This document shows, one piece after another, positions 32,789 through 34,677 of a DNA stretch of 34,677 nt. This DNA is from an uncultured Desulfobacterales bacterium (lineage in GTDB: Bacteria; Desulfobacterota; Desulfobacteria; Desulfobacterales; JAHEIW01). Positions within the stretch are counted from its first letter, which is position 1; each line of letters opens with the position of its first letter. Where the stretch lies: NCBI GenBank assembly GCA_947259495.1, contig CAMYLV010000025.1:1-34677 (forward strand). Reading direction: 5' to 3'. Under the pieces are notes generated by a model. That model made no database searches. It was given only the letters and a program-made list of their open reading frames with translations, and was not told where the DNA came from. The translations under genes and the position numbers were made by a program.

Positions 32789-34677
32789 ATGATTTTGGCA
32801 GCAGTTGTTTCGGTTTTTATTCTGGCTCTGGTAGCACCGTGGCTGCAGCGGTTGCTGCCGAATCGAGCGGGCTGGGTGCTGAGCATTTTACCTCTGGCAC
32901 TAACGGTCTTCTTTGCCTCAAAAATACCGCAAATTAATGGTGGTCAGATCATCGTCGAGTCCCATGCCTGGGTCCCCAGCCTGGGAGTTAGCCTGTCATT
33001 TTATCTGGACGGTCTCAGCCTGGTTTTTTCCCTCCTGATTTGCGGCGTGGGCACGCTGATTGTGATTTACTCCGGCGGGTATCTATCCGGCCATCCCAAC
33101 CTCGGGCGCTTTTATCTATTTCTTTTATTTTTTATGGCCTCGATGCTCGGCCTGGTTTTGGCCGGCAATCTCATCAGCCTTTTTGTCTTCTGGGAGCTGA
33201 CCAGCATCAGCTCTTACTTTCTCATCGGCTTTGACCACCAGCGCGAATCCGCCCGCACGGCCGCCCTGCAGGCGCTGCTGGTTACCGGAAGCGGGGGGCT
33301 CGCCCTACTGGCGGGTGTGCTTTTAATGGGCTGGGCGACCGGAAGCCTGGAAATAAATGAGCTGTTGACCCGCACTGATATGATCCGGGACAACGCGCTG
33401 TACATACCGATATTGATTTTGGTGTTACTGGGCGCCTTTACCAAATCAGCTCAGGTCCCGTTTCATTTCTGGCTGCCTTCGGCCATGGAGGGACCGGCAC
33501 CGGTCAGCGCGTTTCTGCATTCGGTTACCATGGTCAAAGCCGGTGTGTATCTGCTGCTGCGTCTGAGCCCGGTGCTGGGCGGCACTGAAATCTGGCAGCT
33601 GACGCTCACGCTGTTTGGCGCCACCACAATGGTTACCGGGGCTTTGATGGCGCTGGTACAAACCGACTTTAAACTTTTGCTGGCCTATTCGACGGTAAAT
33701 GGACTGGGAACCCTGGTATTTTTAACCGGACTGGGCACGCCGCTGGCGATTCAGGCTGCCATGGTTTTTTTGGTGGTGCATGCACTGTATAAAGGCTCGT
33801 TGTTTTTGTCCGCCGGTGTGGTCGATCATGAAACCGGCAACCGGGATTTAAGCCGGTTAAAGGGTCTATCCCGTCAGATGCCCCTCATAACGGTTGCGGC
33901 AGTTCTGGCTGCTGTTTCCATGGCCGGGCTCCCACCGCTGCTGGGTTTTGTCGGCAAAGAGCTGATCTATGAATCCATCTTAACGGCCTCCGGGCTGCGC
34001 TGGTTGTTCGGTGCAGCAGCGGTTCTGGCGAATGCGGTCTTGCTGGCGGCGGCTGCTATTATGATTTTACGCCCATTTTTTAGCGCGCCGGACGACCCGC
34101 ACCCCAAAGCGCATGCGCTTGGCCTGAATCTCTGGTTAGGACCCGTGCTGCCCGCCTTGCTGGGTCTGATCCTGGGCCTGTTTCCGAATCTAGTCGTCCA
34201 ATCGGCGGTAGCCAGCGCCGTATCCGCTGTGACGGCCCGGCCGGTAGACATGCATTTGGCCCTGTGGCATGGATTGACTCCTATGCTGGCGCTCAGCGGT
34301 CTGACCGTCGCCTGCGGGGCATTGATTTATCTGATGCATACCGGCTTGCGCCGTATTGCACAGCGGGGTGCCTGGCTGGCAGCCCGGGGACCGGCGGCAT
34401 GGTATTTCGGTTCTCTGGAACGCTTAAAACAAATGGCCGGCTGGCAAACGCGCGTGCTGCAAAGCGGATACTTGCATCATTATGTATTGGCGATTGTATT
34501 AACCACCCTGGCACTGGTCGGCTACACGCTCGTTCACAAAGGTGGACTTCACTTTTCACTGGAAATCGGTGATATTCGATTGGTTGAGCTGGTTGTGGCC
34601 ATTTTGATGCTGGCGGCGGCATTCGTGACGGTATGGGTGCCCTCGCGGATCGGTGCCGTCGTTGCCATGGGTGTGAT
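32789..34677 (+). CDS. mrpA: MrpA-type Na+/H+ antiporter subunit A (partial)
   Basis: The gene starts at the ATG at 32789, 8 bases after AGGAG, and is open to the right edge, giving 629 residues so far. It is a multi-helix NuoL/ND5-like protein. The conserved glutamate of the proton path is Glu136 in [11 protein letters not shown], and the key lysine is Lys219 in [20 protein letters not shown], followed by [28 protein letters not shown] and [19 protein letters not shown] are further core segments. After the ND5 core the chain continues with a linker, [14 protein letters not shown] and another membrane segment, as in MrpA rather than NuoL. It should be a cation/proton antiporter subunit in the inner membrane; other mrp genes are expected downstream outside the window. 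A hydrogenase-linked antiporter module is the main alternative. Confidence 0.85.
   Translation, partial: MILAAVVSVFILALVAPWLQRLLPNRAGWVLSILPLALTVFFASKIPQINGGQIIVESHAWVPSLGVSLSFYLDGLSLVFSLLICGVGTLIVIYSGGYLSGHPNLGRFYLFLLFFMASMLGLVLAGNLISLFVFWELTSISSYFLIGFDHQRESARTAALQALLVTGSGGLALLAGVLLMGWATGSLEINELLTRTDMIRDNALYIPILILVLLGAFTKSAQVPFHFWLPSAMEGPAPVSAFLHSVTMVKAGVYLLLRLSPVLGGTEIWQLTLTLFGATTMVTGALMALVQTDFKLLLAYSTVNGLGTLVFLTGLGTPLAIQAAMVFLVVHALYKGSLFLSAGVVDHETGNRDLSRLKGLSRQMPLITVAAVLAAVSMAGLPPLLGFVGKELIYESILTASGLRWLFGAAAVLANAVLLAAAAIMILRPFFSAPDDPHPKAHALGLNLWLGPVLPALLGLILGLFPNLVVQSAVASAVSAVTARPVDMHLALWHGLTPMLALSGLTVACGALIYLMHTGLRRIAQRGAWLAARGPAAWYFGSLERLKQMAGWQTRVLQSGYLHHYVLAIVLTTLALVGYTLVHKGGLHFSLEIGDIRLVELVVAILMLAAAFVTVWVPSRIGAVVAMGV

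Overview
The window reads as a chromosomal segment of a Gram-negative, anaerobic-type bacterium. It is most like a Desulfobacterota (sulfate-reducing or syntrophic 'deltaproteobacterial') genome. That assignment is inference from gene content: LutABC plus a flavin lactate dehydrogenase, an acyl-CoA ligase with an SCP-x-type thiolase and DUF35 partner, an Mrp-type antiporter, and periplasmic binding proteins with ordinary Sec signal peptides. I saw no rRNA, tRNA, CRISPR array, phage gene or intact transposase, and no stand-alone transcriptional regulator.

Layout. (1) 1-3547, minus strand: a tightly coupled lactate-oxidation operon, lutA-lutB-lutC followed by an FAD-linked oxidase that runs off the left edge. 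(2) 3848-4369, plus: a universal stress protein, divergent from the lactate operon. (3) 4802-9053, plus: a catabolic operon of AMP-forming acyl-CoA ligase, alpha/beta hydrolase, SCP-x-like thiolase and its DUF35 zinc-ribbon/OB-fold partner; the substrate is unknown. A carboxymuconolactone-decarboxylase-fold protein without the usual cysteines and a YihY/BrkB membrane protein follow (9287-11108).

(4) 11383-32064: three complete peptide-type (Opp/Dpp) ABC importers, 15 genes in all. Cluster 1 (plus, 11383-16953) has the order D-F-A-B-C. It is followed by a beta-lactamase-fold serine hydrolase with an extra C-terminal domain and by a zinc succinylglutamate desuccinylase/aspartoacylase-like deacylase. 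Clusters 2 (20260-26034) and 3 (26183-32064) are both on the minus strand with the order A-B-C-D-F. In all three clusters a strong hairpin sits between the binding-protein gene and the first permease gene. The binding proteins of clusters 1 and 3 resemble each other; that of cluster 2 is a classical DppA type. A broken M20 metallopeptidase gene (32260-32607) lies just upstream of cluster 3. (5) 32789 to the end, plus: the start of a large MrpA-type Na+/H+ antiporter subunit.

Taken together, the central 21 kb looks like an uptake-and-hydrolysis island for peptides or N-acylated amino acids: importers bring compounds in, and hydrolases (one exported, one cytoplasmic, one now dead) trim them. 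The flanking genes handle lactate and acyl-CoA carbon. The non-coding gaps are rich in hairpins, nested inverted repeats and short degenerate tandem repeats, which are the least explained parts of the sequence.
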